The notes: generated by a model from the sequence alone, not told the origin. A stretch of DNA of 64,000 nucleotides from JBGTFE01 sp036403235 (GCA_036403235.1 DASWRI010000065.1:79687-143686); one strand, 5' to 3'; positions 52,345-61,630 are shown, counted from the first letter of the stretch. Numbers and translations are program-made.

Positions 52345-53322
52345 ATGACGCGCGAAGAAGAATTCCAATTTCAAAATGTAGAGATAGCGACGCCGGAAGT
52401 GCGCGAAGAAGACAAGGATTTGGGCTTCGGCTCGAAAGTCGTCGGCGAAAGCCGCCTGCGTTTTATCAACCGCGACGGCTCGTTTAATGTCAGGCGCACC
52501 GGGCTGAGCAGGTTTTCCACGCTCAATTTTTATCACATTTTGCTGACGATGAACTGGACGCAGTTTCTCGGTCTGGTTTTGCTGCTTTATTTTCTGAGCA
52601 ATCTTTCGTTCGGTTTTTTTTACGCGCTGCTCGACGGCGCGCTCGTCGATACTTCCGAGCTTCCGATGAAAAACGTTTTTCTGCGCGGATTTTTCTTCAG
52701 CGTGCAGACGTTTGCGACCATCGGCTACGGCACGATTCACCCGCTCGGCATCATTCCGAATCTGCTCGTGACAATCGAATCGTATTACAGCCTGCTCGCC
52801 AACGCTTTGATTACGGGCCTCGTTTTCGCCCGGTTTTCGCGCCCGACGGCGAAGATAATTTTCAGCGACGTGGCGGTCGTCGCGCCGTATCGAGGCATCA
52901 CCGGTTTTATGTTTCGCGTCGTCAACAGCCGCAACAACCAGCTTATCGAGGTCAACGCGCAGGTTACTTTCTCGCGCTTCGTCGAAAAAAACGGCGAGCT
53001 TACCAGAAAATTTTCACAGCTCAAGCTCGAACGCGAAAAGGTCACATTTTTCCCGCTTTCGTGGACAATCGTTCATCCGATTGACGAAAAATCGCCGATG
53101 TATAATTTGACGCAGGAAGATTTGGAAAAATCCGACGCCGAGATTTTGATTTTGTTAAGCGCGATGGACGAAACTTTCGCGCAGCCCGTCCACACGCGCT
53201 CGTCGTATAAACATTTCGAGATAAACGCGGGCTACAAATTCGCCAATTTATACAACGAAAATAAGCTCGACGAGCCGATTTCGATTGATATCAGAAAGCT
53301 TTCAAAAATAGAAAAAGTATAA
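52345..53322 (+). CDS. KirBac-type inward-rectifier potassium channel
   Basis: 325 residues. The pore is explicit: helix 1 (FLGLVLLLYFLSNLSFGFFYALLDG), pore helix and selectivity filter GFFFSVQTFATIGYGTIHPLG near residue 125 (TIGYG), helix 2 (LLVTIESYYSLLANALITGLVFARFSRP). The cytoplasmic Kir C-terminal beta-domain follows (FSDVAVVAPYRGITGFMFRVVNSRNNQLIEVNAQV). It conducts K+ across the inner membrane as a tetramer. The stop overlaps the ribE start (TAATG), so it is co-translated with riboflavin synthase, which is unusual. Confidence 0.93.
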   Translation: MTREEEFQFQNVEIATPEVREEDKDLGFGSKVVGESRLRFINRDGSFNVRRTGLSRFSTLNFYHILLTMNWTQFLGLVLLLYFLSNLSFGFFYALLDGALVDTSELPMKNVFLRGFFFSVQTFATIGYGTIHPLGIIPNLLVTIESYYSLLANALITGLVFARFSRPTAKIIFSDVAVVAPYRGITGFMFRVVNSRNNQLIEVNAQVTFSRFVEKNGELTRKFSQLKLEREKVTFFPLSWTIVHPIDEKSPMYNLTQEDLEKSDAEILILLSAMDETFAQPVHTRSSYKHFEINAGYKFANLYNENKLDEPISIDIRKLSKIEKV

Positions 53323-53975
53323 TGTTCACCGGAATTATCGAAGAATTGGGAAAAATCGCGGCTTTTGAAAAACGCGGCGACGGCGCGCGGATAAAAATTT
53401 CGGCGCGCCTCGTTACCGAAAAGACTGCGGAAGGCGATTCGATTGCCGTCAACGGCGTTTGCCTGACGGCGCTCGACGTCAAGGCGGATTCGTTTGCGGC
53501 GGACGTCTCGGGCGAGACGCTCGATAAATCGACTTTGGGAAAGCTAAACGCCGGCTCAAACGTCAATCTCGAACGCGCCGTTACGCCGCAGACGCGCCTC
53601 GGCGGGCATATCGTGCAGGGACACGTCGACGCGCGCGGACGATTTATTTCGTCAGCTCAGAGCGGCGACTTCTGGACTGTCAAGGTCGGCTTTCCGAGAG
53701 AAATCGGGCAATATCTCGTTTATAAAGGCTCGATTTCGGTCGAAGGAATTTCTCTGACAATCGCCGATTTGACCGCCGATTATTTTGAAATCGCGTTGAT
53801 TCCGAAAACTTGGGAGCTGACAAATTTATCGAGTCTGAAAAGCGGCGACGAAGTAAATCTGGAAGTTGACGTGATTGCCAAATACGTCGAGAGAATTTTG
53901 CTTTACGGCCGGCGGACGCCGCCAAGCGAAGAAATCACGATGGAAAAGCTCGCCAAACTCGGATTTGTTAAATGA
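53322..53975 (+). CDS. ribE: Riboflavin synthase alpha subunit
   Basis: 217 residues; makes riboflavin from two 6,7-dimethyl-8-ribityllumazine molecules. The internal duplication typical of the enzyme is present: MFTGIIEELGKIAAF opens domain 1, NGVCLTALDV and LGGHIVQGHVDARG follow, and SVEGISLTIADLTADYFEIALIP belongs to domain 2. Length fits. It is translationally coupled to KirBac upstream and overlaps the next GNAT gene by four bases. No FMN riboswitch is visible upstream. Confidence 0.94.
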   Translation: MFTGIIEELGKIAAFEKRGDGARIKISARLVTEKTAEGDSIAVNGVCLTALDVKADSFAADVSGETLDKSTLGKLNAGSNVNLERAVTPQTRLGGHIVQGHVDARGRFISSAQSGDFWTVKVGFPREIGQYLVYKGSISVEGISLTIADLTADYFEIALIPKTWELTNLSSLKSGDEVNLEVDVIAKYVERILLYGRRTPPSEEITMEKLAKLGFVK

Positions 53976-54439
53976 TTGAAATTATCCACGCCGAAACGCG
54001 CGCCGAAGTCGATGAGGCGCGAAAACTTTTCCGCGAATACGAAGCATGGCTCGGTCTGGATTTGTGTTTTCAAGGCTTTGAAGAGGAATTGGCAAATCTT
54101 CCGGGAAAATACGCAAAGCCCGACGGGAGGCTTTTTTTAGCATTTGTAAATAAAAAAGCGGCGGGCTGCATCGCTTTCAGAAGACTCGAAAAAGATACGT
54201 GCGAAATGAAGCGGCTGTATATCAGAGACGAGTTTCGCGGGCGCGGTCTGGGAAAGCTTTTAATTGAAAAATTGATTGCGGAAGCCGGTCTTGCGGGTTA
54301 CAAAAAAATGCGTCTCGACACTCTGCCCGGTAAAATGGCGAAAGCCGTAAAAATCTACCAGTCGCACGGCTTTCGCGAAATTCCCGCCTATTATCAAAAT
54401 CCCTACGGCGAAACTCTTTTTATGGAAAGGAAATTATAA
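53972..54439 (+). CDS. GNAT-family N-acetyltransferase
   Basis: 155 residues. RLYIRDEFRGRGLGKLLIEKLIAEAGLAGYKKMRLDTLPGKM near residues 87-128 is motif A/B, with RGRGLG as the acetyl-CoA loop. GCIAFRRLEKDTCEMKRLY is the preceding hairpin. The substrate is unknown. Starts inside the ribE stop (ATGA). No signal peptide. Confidence 0.86.
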   Translation: MIEIIHAETRAEVDEARKLFREYEAWLGLDLCFQGFEEELANLPGKYAKPDGRLFLAFVNKKAAGCIAFRRLEKDTCEMKRLYIRDEFRGRGLGKLLIEKLIAEAGLAGYKKMRLDTLPGKMAKAVKIYQSHGFREIPAYYQNPYGETLFMERKL

Positions 54440-54444
54440 GGCAA

Positions 54445-54525
54445 AAGATAAAAGGTAAAGTAAAAAGGGCAAAAGTAAGAAGCTCAATTCTTCGCTTTTG
54501 CCCTTTTTACTTTTTACTTCGTTTT
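54445..54525. repeat. Palindromic element, AAGTAAAAAGGGCAAAAG
   Basis: The core arms AGTAAAAAGGGCAAAAGTAA (54459-54478 area) and TTCGCTTTTGCCCTTTTTACT (around 54491-54511) pair; outer flanks carry more AAAAGG and ACTTTTTAC words. It separates the GNAT gene from the convergent M28 peptidase. Confidence 0.85.
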
Positions 54526-56200
54526 ACTTCATCTCTTTGCGCGGAATCTTCTCGTCCATCATCGCCGTTTGATAAACGAACGCCGCCATAATGATTGAAG
54601 CCTGTTTCATATCTTCGGCCTGAACGCGGTCGAAAACGTCTTCGTTCGAGTGGTGCGTGCGCGTGTCGTATTCGATTTCGTCCTGGATAAACTGGAAGCC
54701 GGGAAGACCGATTCTATCAAAAGACAGATGGTCTGTTCCGCCCGTGTTCAAAATCGTCAGCGTATTCGCGCCCATATCGGCAAAAGGCGTCAGCCACGTT
54801 TTGAAAATCGGCGCGGCCGCGCTGTTGCCCTGCAGATAAACGCCGCGAATTTTGCCCGTCCCGTTGTCGAGATTGTAATAAGCTGACAATTTTTCGTAAT
54901 CAGCGCCTTTGGTGATTTCAAGCGGCTGCGGCTGTCCGCCGCCAAACTGATTGCCGCCGCCTTTGGCTTCGCCGAAATGCTGTTTGACGTATTCGCGCGA
55001 GCCGTTTAATCCCTGTTCCTCGCCCGACCAGAGCGCGACGCGAATCGTGCGGCGCGGTTTCAAGCCCGCCGCCAGAATAATGCGAGCCGCTTCCATCGCG
55101 ACGGCCGAGCCCGCGCCGTTGTCGGTTGCGCCCGTGCCCGCGTGCCACGAATCGAGGTGTCCGCCGAGCATCACGATTTCGTCTTTTAATTTCGGGTCAG
55201 TTCCCGGAATTTCGGCAATCGTGTTGTAACCCATCTGGTCTTCGTCGTGATATTGCGCGTCGATGTTAATCGTCATTTTCGGCGTCACGCCAAAGCCGAG
55301 CATTCTCACCAGACGATTGTAATCTTCGGTCGCCATCGTCACCTGCGGGATGACTTTAGCTTCGGCTTCCTTTTTATAAGACTGCATCACGTTGCGAAAA
55401 TTGAAGTTCGTCATATCCGCCGGAATATCGGGAATGGCAAACGCGCTCTGCACGAAAACCGTTCCGCCGCTTCCGCCGCGACTGTTGTCAACCACGACGG
55501 CCGCTCCTTCCTGAAGCAGAAACTGCCATCGCTTGGCGTTAAAGACAAACGCTTTCATCTGTTCGTCTCTCGCCTTCTGGCGTTGCTCGTCGGTCATCTG
55601 CGGCTGATTCGGATTTTGCGGGGCGGGCGAGGTTTCGGCGGCCATTTTTTTCAAATCTTCGTCGCTGCGGCGCGTTCCGAGCGCTTCAAAGACGGGTTTC
55701 AAATCGCGTGCGGCCGAAATCAAAACGATTTTCCCGTTTAATTTGCCTTTGAATTTGTCCAAATCCGCTTCGGTTTTGGCGTCGAAAAGAACGACTTCGC
55801 CGGTGACCGCGCCTTTGGTCGAAGTCGACCACGCTTTCGGATAGGCGATGACCGGAAACGTCTGCGGCGCAACGACTTCCGCCGAAAAATTCCTCAGCGA
55901 CCAGCCGCGTCCGAATGGGCCCCACGATTCGAGATGAGCGTTTTGCATTCCCCATTTCGCCATCGTGTCGCGCGTCCATTCGTTGGCGCGTTTCATACTC
56001 GGCGAATTCGTCAGGCGTCCGCCGATAACGTCCGACAGATAGCTCAAAGTCTGCATCACCTGCGAATTTTTCGTGCCTTCCGTTTTAATCACATCGATTG
56101 TTTCCTTCGGCGCTTGATAAACGGTCGTCTGCGCCATCGCCGCCACCGGAAGCAAAAAAGTATAGAGCAGAAAAACGCTCAATAACTTGCGTCTTAACAT
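54524..56200 (-). CDS. Secreted M28-family metallopeptidase
   Basis: 558 residues from the ATG at 56200 (GAGGAG RBS upstream); a longer frame to 56350 adds 50 residues read from spacer and is rejected. A signal peptide is present (LLSVFLLYTFLLPVAAMAQ). A PA-like insert occupies the middle (residues ~120-300). The catalytic M28 zinc site is visible: MLGGHLDSWHAGTGATDNGAGSAVAMEAARIL near 335-365 (His-Asp, bridging Asp) and LWSGEEQGLNGSREYV near 382 (Glu-Glu). The late GTDHLSFDRIGLPGFQ has the last His ligand. Likely an aminopeptidase/carboxypeptidase in the envelope. Confidence 0.9.
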   Translation of the reverse strand: MLRRKLLSVFLLYTFLLPVAAMAQTTVYQAPKETIDVIKTEGTKNSQVMQTLSYLSDVIGGRLTNSPSMKRANEWTRDTMAKWGMQNAHLESWGPFGRGWSLRNFSAEVVAPQTFPVIAYPKAWSTSTKGAVTGEVVLFDAKTEADLDKFKGKLNGKIVLISAARDLKPVFEALGTRRSDEDLKKMAAETSPAPQNPNQPQMTDEQRQKARDEQMKAFVFNAKRWQFLLQEGAAVVVDNSRGGSGGTVFVQSAFAIPDIPADMTNFNFRNVMQSYKKEAEAKVIPQVTMATEDYNRLVRMLGFGVTPKMTINIDAQYHDEDQMGYNTIAEIPGTDPKLKDEIVMLGGHLDSWHAGTGATDNGAGSAVAMEAARIILAAGLKPRRTIRVALWSGEEQGLNGSREYVKQHFGEAKGGGNQFGGGQPQPLEITKGADYEKLSAYYNLDNGTGKIRGVYLQGNSAAAPIFKTWLTPFADMGANTLTILNTGGTDHLSFDRIGLPGFQFIQDEIEYDTRTHHSNEDVFDRVQAEDMKQASIIMAAFVYQTAMMDEKIPRKEMK

Positions 56201-56326
56201 TTTTAAAATCTCCTCGAAATTAGTTTGACTTTTGAAAGAAAAGTATAGTTTTGATAATACCAAAACAAACGAAAAAAGTTTCAAAAAATAGTTGTAGAAA
56301 GGCGAAAGAGGGCGAAAAAAAAAGAA

Positions 56327-56395
56327 AGCCACGAATAACTCAAATAACACAAATAATTTTTCTTTTATTTAGTGTAATTCGTGTAATTCGCGGCT
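56327..56395. repeat. Palindromic element, AGCCACGAATAACTCAAATAACAC family
   Basis: The right arm GTGTAATTCGTGTAATTCGCGGCT pairs with the left arm. A third half-copy (CGTGCCCGCGGCTAA) lies to its right near 56420-56434. Confidence 0.8.
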
Positions 56396-56430
56396 AAAAA
56401 CTTTTCGTGAACTTTCTTGCGTGCCCGCGG

Positions 56431-57012
56431 CTAATTTGTTTTCCAGGTCAGCGTGTAGGCCGGCGGAACGTTTTTGACAATCAGCGGGCTTCTTTTCGCC
56501 TTGCCGTAGCGATTTCGCATAAATTCGCGGAGCTTTATCGCCGACGGCATATAGTAGCCGTGCGCGTATTGAAACGTGCGGAAGACACAGCCCTGCTGCA
56601 TAAATTTGTCGATTTCCGACAGGATTTTTTCGCCGACTTCGTTCGGTAGCGAGACGAACGGCAGACAGCAGATAATATAGCCGACTTTTCCAAGACTGGA
56701 TTTTTGATGGATTTTTTCGAGCTCGCAGGCGTTGCCGCGAATGATTTTCAAAGCGGGAAATTTTGTTCTTAAAGACTTTACGAGGTTTCCGTCGAGCTCG
56801 ATGCCGAGATACGATTTTTCGTCGAGCACAACTTCCTGCAAAAATTTCGTTATCGCGCCCGTTCCGACACCGAGCTCGAGCACGACGTTGTTTTCGTCCG
56901 GGCGAATGCCTTCAATCATTTTCGAAGCCAGTTCGGGCGACGACGGCGTTATCGCGCCGACTTTCAGCGGATTTTTGAAAAAGGCTTGCAGAAATTGAAT
57001 ATTCTCGTTCAT
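56431..57012 (-). CDS. Phospholipid-methyltransferase-like SAM-dependent methyltransferase
   Basis: 193 residues. Motif I VVLELGVGTGAITKFLQE near residue 43, followed by YLGIELDGNLVKSL (acidic SAM-ribose ligand) and GYIICCLPFVSLP near 111. The opening FLQAFFKNPLKVGAITPSSPELASKMI (including ITPSS) is typical of bacterial phosphatidylethanolamine N-methyltransferase (PmtA-like) proteins, so a membrane-lipid role is likely but unproved. It begins 8 bases after topA on the same strand. Confidence 0.8.
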   Translation of the reverse strand: MNENIQFLQAFFKNPLKVGAITPSSPELASKMIEGIRPDENNVVLELGVGTGAITKFLQEVVLDEKSYLGIELDGNLVKSLRTKFPALKIIRGNACELEKIHQKSSLGKVGYIICCLPFVSLPNEVGEKILSEIDKFMQQGCVFRTFQYAHGYYMPSAIKLREFMRNRYGKAKRSPLIVKNVPPAYTLTWKTN

Positions 57013-57020
57013 CCAAACTT

Positions 57021-59579
57021 TTACTTAACCGAAGCCTCCGCTTTGGTTTGCTCTTCAGACGTAGAAAAATCGCTGACCGTAATTTTATAATCGCAGCCCT
57101 CATTATTGCAATAGCGAATCGTGCCTTCTTTCTTGGTCGTCTTCTCTAAAAGATACGGAGCATTGCATTTCGGGCACGGCTCGACGATTGGTTTGTCCCA
57201 GAAAACGGCGTCGCATTTCGGGTAATTGGTACAGCCGTAAAACACTTTTCCGCGTCTCGATTTTTTCGCCGCAATCTCGCCGTCTTTGCATTTCGGGCAT
57301 GCGATTCCGAGCGTTTCGCGCTTGACGTAATCGCATTTCGGATAATTGGAGCACGAAATGAATTCGCCGTAGCGGCCTTGTCTTTTGACGAGCTTCGCGC
57401 CGTCCTTCGGACACGTTTCGTCGAGTTCGACCGGCGGCGCGACGGGTTTCTGCTCGCCCTTGGCAATCTTGCGAATATTTTTGCAGTCGGGATAGCCGGT
57501 GCAGCCGTAAAACGAGCCGAAACGACCTTTTTTCAAAGCCATCTCGCGCCCGCAAAGCTCGCAGTTCGGCACTTCCGGCTCGTCCGTCGTCCGTTGTCCG
57601 TTATCCGTTGCAGCTTCTTGATTTTCCCCTGACCGCTGACCGCTGACCGCCGATTTCTTACTTCCGACCTCGCGCGTCGTTTTACATTCGGGATAATTTT
57701 CACAGGCCAGAAACTGCCCGAAGCGACCGAATTTTATGACCATTCCGGAACCGCATTTTTCGCAGATTTCGTCGGTCGGAATCGATGCTTTCTTTTTGTT
57801 TTTGATGCTTTCTTCGGCGTGTTTCAAATCGACCGAAAACTTATCGTAAAAATCGTGCAGAGCCGTCCGCCAATTCAAATTGCCGTCTTCGATTTCGTCG
57901 AGATTTTCTTCCATCCGCGCCGTGTAGGTTTCGTTAAAAAGGTCTGCGAAACTGGCCACGAGCAAATCGTTGACGGTCATCCCCAAAGGCGTCGGGTGAA
58001 AGCGTCCCTCGACGCGTTCGACATATTCGCGCTCCTGAATCGTCGTCATAATCGCCGCGTAAGTCGAAGGACGGCCGATGCCTTTTTCTTCCAAAGCTTT
58101 AACCAGAGTCGCTTCCGTATAACGCGGCGGCGGTTCGGTAAAATGCTGTTCGGGCGTGATTTTGTTTAATTTCAAAAGCTCGCCTTTTTCGACTTTCGGC
58201 AGATTCAATTCCGCGTCTTCGTCCTCGCCTTCCTGCGGTTTCTCGTCGCGCCCTTCCTGGTAAACTTTCAAAAATCCGTCGAATTTCTGCACCGAACCGG
58301 TGGCGCGAAATGTAAAGCGTCCGGCCTTTATGTCAATCGTCGTCTGGTCGAAAATCGCGGGCATCATCTGCGACGCGACAAATCTCTGCCAGATAAGGCG
58401 ATAAACCTTGTATTCGTCGGGCGAGAGATAATTTTTCAGAGATTCCGGCGTGCGGTTGACGTCGGTCGGGCGAATCGCTTCGTGCGCGTCCTGCGCTCCT
58501 TTTTTGCCTTTGTAAAAATTCGGTTTTTCGGGCAGATAAGGTTTTCCGTATTCGCCGCCGATAAAGTCCCGAACTTCGGTCAGCGCGGCGTCGGACACGC
58601 GCGTCGAATCGGTTCGCATATACGTAATCAGACCGACCGCGCCTTCCGCGCCGATTTCCACGCCCTCGTAAAGCTTCTGCGCGACCGACATCGCTTTTTT
58701 TACGGGAAAACCGAATTTGCGCGAAGCTTCCTGCTGCAGTTTGGAAGTGATAAACGGCGGCGTCGCGTTTCGTTTGCGCTCTTTCGTCGTGACCGAATCG
58801 ACGATAAAATCTGCGCCGCGCGCCTCTTCGACGATTTCAGTCGCCGTTTTTTCGTCTTTGATGTGCGTTTCCGACTTTTTTAAATCCTGGTCGAAGCCGC
58901 TCGTCTTGACGGTCAAGTCTTCGATTTTATAAAGACGCGAATCAAAATTCGGCGGCAGCTTCGCCGCCAGATTGGCGATAATCGTCCAGTATTCGGTCTG
59001 CACGAAATTCTCGATTTCGCGCTCGCGGTCAACCACGAGGCGAACGGCGACCGTCTGGACGCGACCGGCGGAAAGCTTGCCGCCGATGTTTTTCCAAAGA
59101 ATCGGCGAGACTTTGTAGCCGACGAGTCTGTCGAGTATCCGGCGCGCTTGTTGCGCATCAACCAAATCCTGGTTGACCTGTTTCGGCTCTTTGAAAGCGT
59201 CTTTTATCGCGTTTTTCGTGATTTCGTTAAACATCACGCGAAAAACGGGTTTCGTGTTTTTCTTCGGCACGATTTCTTCGGCCAGATGCTGGCAAATCGC
59301 CTCGCCTTCGCGGTCGGGGTCGGCGGCCAGATAAATCGCGTCGGATTCTTTCGCCGCTTTTTTGAGGTCGGCGACGATTTTTTTGTTATTGCGCTTTTTA
59401 GCGTCGGGAATAACTTCGTAAACCGGCTCGAAATTGTTTTCGACATCGACGCCGAGCGACTTCATAGGCAAATCTTTGATGTGCCCGATTGAAGCCATCA
59501 CCTTGTAATCGCTTCCCAGATATTTGTTGATTGTTTTCGCCTTTGCGGGCGATTCGACTATAACTAAATTTTTACCCAT
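57021..59579 (-). CDS. topA: DNA topoisomerase I
   Basis: 852 residues. TOPRIM (VIVESPAKAKTINKYLG; AADPDREGEAICQHLAEE), the catalytic Tyr in GLITYMRTDSTRVSDAAL near residue 315, and five Cys4 zinc motifs at the C-terminus (CEKCGSGMVIKFGRFG, CELCGREM, CPKDGAKL, CPKCKDGE, CPKCNAPY). It relaxes negative supercoils by a type IA mechanism. Between zinc motifs 1 and 2 an extra hydrophilic segment (SAVSGQRSGENQEAATDNGQ...) is encoded by heptamer repeats at 57581-57651. Confidence 0.95.
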   Translation of the reverse strand: MGKNLVIVESPAKAKTINKYLGSDYKVMASIGHIKDLPMKSLGVDVENNFEPVYEVIPDAKKRNNKKIVADLKKAAKESDAIYLAADPDREGEAICQHLAEEIVPKKNTKPVFRVMFNEITKNAIKDAFKEPKQVNQDLVDAQQARRILDRLVGYKVSPILWKNIGGKLSAGRVQTVAVRLVVDREREIENFVQTEYWTIIANLAAKLPPNFDSRLYKIEDLTVKTSGFDQDLKKSETHIKDEKTATEIVEEARGADFIVDSVTTKERKRNATPPFITSKLQQEASRKFGFPVKKAMSVAQKLYEGVEIGAEGAVGLITYMRTDSTRVSDAALTEVRDFIGGEYGKPYLPEKPNFYKGKKGAQDAHEAIRPTDVNRTPESLKNYLSPDEYKVYRLIWQRFVASQMMPAIFDQTTIDIKAGRFTFRATGSVQKFDGFLKVYQEGRDEKPQEGEDEDAELNLPKVEKGELLKLNKITPEQHFTEPPPRYTEATLVKALEEKGIGRPSTYAAIMTTIQEREYVERVEGRFHPTPLGMTVNDLLVASFADLFNETYTARMEENLDEIEDGNLNWRTALHDFYDKFSVDLKHAEESIKNKKKASIPTDEICEKCGSGMVIKFGRFGQFLACENYPECKTTREVGSKKSAVSGQRSGENQEAATDNGQRTTDEPEVPNCELCGREMALKKGRFGSFYGCTGYPDCKNIRKIAKGEQKPVAPPVELDETCPKDGAKLVKRQGRYGEFISCSNYPKCDYVKRETLGIACPKCKDGEIAAKKSRRGKVFYGCTNYPKCDAVFWDKPIVEPCPKCNAPYLLEKTTKKEGTIRYCNNEGCDYKITVSDFSTSEEQTKAEASVK
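57581..57651. repeat. Heptamer half-elements inside topA
   Basis: Four copies of a GTCCGTT-type word (57581-57610) and three of CTGACCG (57629-57651), in frame in the linker between zinc motifs 1 and 2. The words are not complementary to each other; they look like halves of two different palindromes. Confidence 0.85.
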
Positions 59580-59703
59580 TTTGAAAAAAATATGTCAGAC
59601 ACATTTCTTGTGCTGACATTTTGACTTCTAACACTTGCCCGTGTTGCGTGTCAATTAAAACTAAACCTAAATCAATTTATTTGGCAATTCCAAATTTCGG
59701 ATT

Positions 59704-60831
59704 TTAAATCTTTCTCGCATAACATTTGCCCGGCAGAGCGCGAATCAAGTCACGCATTTCCAGACTGAGCAGGGAGGCATTCAAATCTCCGAACGCCAGG
59801 CCGCTCGCCTCAAGCAAAACGTCAATCTGCGTCGGCTCGTCCGCCGAAAGCTTGTGCCAGACTTTGCGCTCATTATCCGACAAATCGGCCGGCGCCAGTT
59901 TCTGCTGGTTCGATTCGCTTTCGGCGGCTTTTTCGTCCAGTTTCGGCGGCAAAATCGCGGCGGAAATTTCACCCGGCAATTCCGCGACGACGTCCTGCCA
60001 CTGCTGTACGAGCTTTGCGCCCGACTTTATCAAATAATTCGTGCCGAACGAGTTTTTCGAAGTAATGTTTCCCGGCACGGCCAGAACTTCGCGGTTTTGC
60101 TCCATCGCCAGCCGCGCCGTTATCAAAGAGCCGCTCCGCTCGGACGCTTCGACAATCAAAACTCCTAAACTCAGTCCGCTTATGATTCGATTTCGGTACG
60201 GAAAGTTGTCCTTTAAAGGCGGCGTCGCGAGCGGGAACTGCGAAACGACCGCGCCGCCCGTGTCTAAAATCTCGGAAACCAGTTTCGCGTTTTCCTTCGG
60301 ATACACGCTGTCGATTCCCGTGCCGAGAACGGCGATGGTTTTTCCCCGCGCCCGAACCGCGCCGCGATGCGCCGCCGAATCGATTCCGCGCGCAAGACCG
60401 GAAACTATGCAGACGCCTTTTACGGCCAAATCGCGCGCCAGCATCTCGGACGCGTTCTCGCCGTATGTCGAACACCGGCGCGAGCCGACGACCGCGACGC
60501 ACGGGCTTTCGGCGCACGCCTGCCAGTCGCCCTTAACGTATAAAACAATCGGCGGGTCGGCGATTTCTCGAAGCAGATACGGGTAGCTCCCGTCGTCGAG
60601 AATCAAAACGTCGCCGCCTAAATTTTTTACTTTTTCGAACTCCTCAATCGCTTTTTCGTGAAATTCGCGTTTTAAGATGCTTTCGATTGATTCGGCGCGC
60701 AGTCTTAAAGATTCGAGCTCGCTTCTGGTCGCGTGAAAGACATTCTCGGCCGAACCGAAACGCTCCAAAAGTTTCGTCGCCGCTCGAGGCCCGATTCCCG
60801 GCGTTATATTGAGTGCAATCCACGCTTTCAT
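59704..60831 (-). CDS. dprA: DNA-processing protein DprA
   Basis: 375 residues. DprA loads RecA on single strands taken up by transformation. The N-terminal HhH/SAM-like part is LNITPGIGPRAATKLLERFG. The Rossmann-like core has CVAVVGSRRCSTYGENASEML near 110, VSGLARGIDSAAHRGAVRARGKTIAVLG near 142, FPYRNRIISGLSLGVLIVEA near 210 and a C-terminal winged-helix-like domain (residues ~305-375). It is 124 bases upstream of topA. A small hairpin (ATTTATCCA/TGGATAAAT) is near its start. Confidence 0.93.
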   Translation of the reverse strand: MKAWIALNITPGIGPRAATKLLERFGSAENVFHATRSELESLRLRAESIESILKREFHEKAIEEFEKVKNLGGDVLILDDGSYPYLLREIADPPIVLYVKGDWQACAESPCVAVVGSRRCSTYGENASEMLARDLAVKGVCIVSGLARGIDSAAHRGAVRARGKTIAVLGTGIDSVYPKENAKLVSEILDTGGAVVSQFPLATPPLKDNFPYRNRIISGLSLGVLIVEASERSGSLITARLAMEQNREVLAVPGNITSKNSFGTNYLIKSGAKLVQQWQDVVAELPGEISAAILPPKLDEKAAESESNQQKLAPADLSDNERKVWHKLSADEPTQIDVLLEASGLAFGDLNASLLSLEMRDLIRALPGKCYARKI

Positions 60832-60891
60832 ATTTATCCACTATCGTAGATGGATAAATTCGTAATCGCAAATCAAAAATCGAAAATTGTT

Positions 60892-60991
60892 TGGCGGAGG
60901 CGTGTCGGAGTCGAACCAACCCGAGAAGTGCTCTCACACTCTCACAAACGGTTTTGAAGACCGCGCCGTTCACCGGAACAGATGCGCCTCC
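60892..60991 (-). tRNA. selC: tRNA-Sec (anticodon UCA)
   Basis: Read on the minus strand, the 100-base gene has acceptor arms GGAGGCG and CGCCTCC, a D-stem CTGTT/AACGG, an anticodon arm with loop CTTCAAA (anticodon TCA), a long variable arm (GAGAGTG.../CACTTCTC) and a T-loop TTCGACT, ending GCCA. The TCA anticodon plus long variable arm and extended D-arm identify selenocysteine tRNA. The eighth acceptor pair would be C-A, so only seven Watson-Crick pairs plus a mismatch. A TTGACA lies about 50 bases upstream at 61040-61045. No SelA/B/D gene is in the window. Confidence 0.92.
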
Positions 60992-61080
60992 GCATGTCGT
61001 CAAAGCGTGTTATCAAAACTAAGCGTTTCGAGGAAAATCTGTCAAGTTTATTTTCAAAAATTGTTAAATTCGGAGCTTGC

Positions 61081-61110
61081 TTGACCGCTAAAAACGGCGC
61101 GTGATATTCT
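61081..61110 (+). promoter_or_regulatory. Putative promoter of the atp operon
   Basis: TTGACC at 61081-61086, an 18-base spacer and TATTCT at 61105-61110, about 65 bases before the first atp start codon. Confidence 0.5.
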
Positions 61111-61174
61111 TTTCCTTTTGAGACTAAGTGATTTTTTTCACTAGGCAAACAGTTTATTAAGAAATTATTAAGAT

Positions 61175-61630
61175 ATGGTTTTTTCAGCTATTCTGGCTTT
61201 TCAAAGCGTAGAGCTTGTGCCCAACGGCACGCTTTTGATTCACATTGCGCTGATTTTGCTGATGATTTGGATTCTCAACCGCACGTTTTTTCGTCCGATT
61301 AATCGAGTCATCCAATCGCGCGAAAAAAATAAAGGCGGGCATTCCGCCGAAGCCGATGAAATTCTAAAAAGCGTCGAAGAAAAACAGTCGCGCTATGATG
61401 CGGCGATGCTCGAAGCGCGTTCGAAAGGCTACGAGCTGATTGAAAAAGAGCGCGCCGAGGCGATTGCTCAAAAACAGACGCAGGTCAGCTCGGTCAAAGA
61501 AGAAGTCGCGCAGACGACAGCGCAGGAAAAAGCCGAGCTCGAACGCCAGACGGCCGCGGCCAAAACCGCGCTGGCCGCCGAAGCCGAGAAAATGGCCGAG
61601 AAAATCAGTTCGAATATTCTAAGGGCATAG
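61175..61630 (+). CDS. atpF': ATP synthase F0 subunit b'
   Basis: 151 residues. One N-terminal membrane helix (LLIHIALILLMIWILNRTFF, residues ~19-38) with FFRPINRVIQSRE, the conserved b-type turn, then a long Ala/Glu/Lys/Gln coiled coil to the end. This is the shorter, more divergent b-like protein at the first position, matching b' of paired-b systems. With b and delta it makes the peripheral stator stalk. No a (atpB) or c (atpE) genes precede it, unlike the standard operon order. A palindrome follows. Confidence 0.85.
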   Translation: MVFSAILAFQSVELVPNGTLLIHIALILLMIWILNRTFFRPINRVIQSREKNKGGHSAEADEILKSVEEKQSRYDAAMLEARSKGYELIEKERAEAIAQKQTQVSSVKEEVAQTTAQEKAELERQTAAAKTALAAEAEKMAEKISSNILRA

